From NCBI GenBank assembly GCA_021835265.1, contig JAKBQK010000091.1, positions 1-5,273 on the forward strand: a stretch of 5,273 bases of DNA. Reading direction: 5' to 3'. The stretch comes from Thermoplasmata archaeon. GTDB lineage: Archaea; Thermoplasmatota; Thermoplasmata; Thermoplasmatales; Thermoplasmataceae. Below the pieces are notes generated by a model. The model worked only from the letters and a program-made list of their open reading frames with translations, ran no database searches and was not told where the DNA came from. Shown here one piece after another: positions 5,202-5,273 of this stretch. Each line of letters begins with the position of its first letter. Within the stretch, counting starts at the first letter, position 1. A program made the translations under genes and the position numbers.

Positions 5202-5273
5202 TGTTTTTTCGTCGTCCGGTGTCAGCTTTATCTCCCTAACATGCAGGGTCAGAGAATACTGCCCTAGAAACTC
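5181..5273 (-). CDS. Possible C-terminal tail of a convergent gene, cut by the right edge
   Basis: The minus strand is open from the right edge for 30 codons and ends with TAA at 5183-5181. The peptide (LTLHVREIKLTPDDEKTLGE and neighbours) is charged and soluble-looking, like a protein C-terminus. It would overlap the permease 3' end by 21 bases, tail to tail. The competing interpretation is that this DNA is the frameshifted remainder of the permease; that plus-strand frame (25 codons from 5197) is less membrane-like, so I lean towards the minus-strand reading. I do not recognise a family. Confidence 0.35.
   Translation of the reverse strand, partial: EFLGQYSLTLHVREIKLTPDDEKTLGETHE
5204..5209 (+). 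terminator. T6 run just after the permease stop
   Basis: A T6 run begins two bases after the permease TAA (5199-5201), with no evident stem. It is compatible with archaeal oligo-T termination of the aminotransferase-permease transcript. Support is weak because such short runs are common in AT-rich DNA. Confidence 0.25.

Noticed and set aside
1..5273. CRISPR array, tRNA/rRNA genes, insertion sequence or defence system
   Set aside because: I saw no spaced direct repeats, no tRNA-like cloverleaf and no transposase or nuclease motifs. The complete genes are metabolic, transport and regulatory.

Overview
The window is AT-rich (roughly one third G+C by eye) and looks archaeal. Several genes have a TATA-like box at the distance expected for leaderless or near-leaderless transcripts. 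Shine-Dalgarno-like sequence is absent before most starts and is seen only before the internal gene of the one clear operon. Arginine is written mainly with AGA/AGG, T-runs follow some stop codons, and the regulator is an Lrp/AsnC (feast/famine) protein. Nitrososphaeria (Thaumarchaeota) or Thermoplasmata would both fit; I cannot decide between them from this sequence.

Left part (1-1000). A possible C-terminal tail of a plus-strand gene runs in from the left edge and stops at 124, followed by three T6 runs. A small unrecognised protein (277-567) comes next. It is followed by the N-terminal half of a RelA/SpoT-type nucleotidyltransferase (579-986) that ends before the domain is complete, so it is probably a gene remnant.

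Central part (1000-2640). A complete arginase/agmatinase-family ureohydrolase (1027-1998) has its predicted TATA position inside an 8-bp-arm inverted repeat. A coding-like stretch of about 41 codons without a canonical start overlaps its stop codon. Convergent to these is an Lrp/AsnC regulator on the minus strand.

Right part (2640-5273). The regulator is divergent from a two-gene operon: a complete class-III PLP aminotransferase (2776-4095) and an APC-superfamily permease (4095-5201) joined by a 1-nt TAATG overlap. A perfect 11-bp-arm dyad lies midway between the two divergent TATA boxes and contains a core resembling the archaeal feast/famine-regulator site. The permease stops after about nine membrane segments, where about twelve are usual. 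The last ~90 bases hold either the tail of a convergent gene or the out-of-frame remainder of the permease.

Together, ureohydrolase, Lrp regulator, aminotransferase and amino-acid/amine permease look like a small regulon for uptake and breakdown of a guanidino compound or amine. One example would be agmatine or 4-guanidinobutyrate, converted to putrescine or GABA plus urea and then transaminated. The families and the shared promoter motifs are read from sequence; the substrate is inference.
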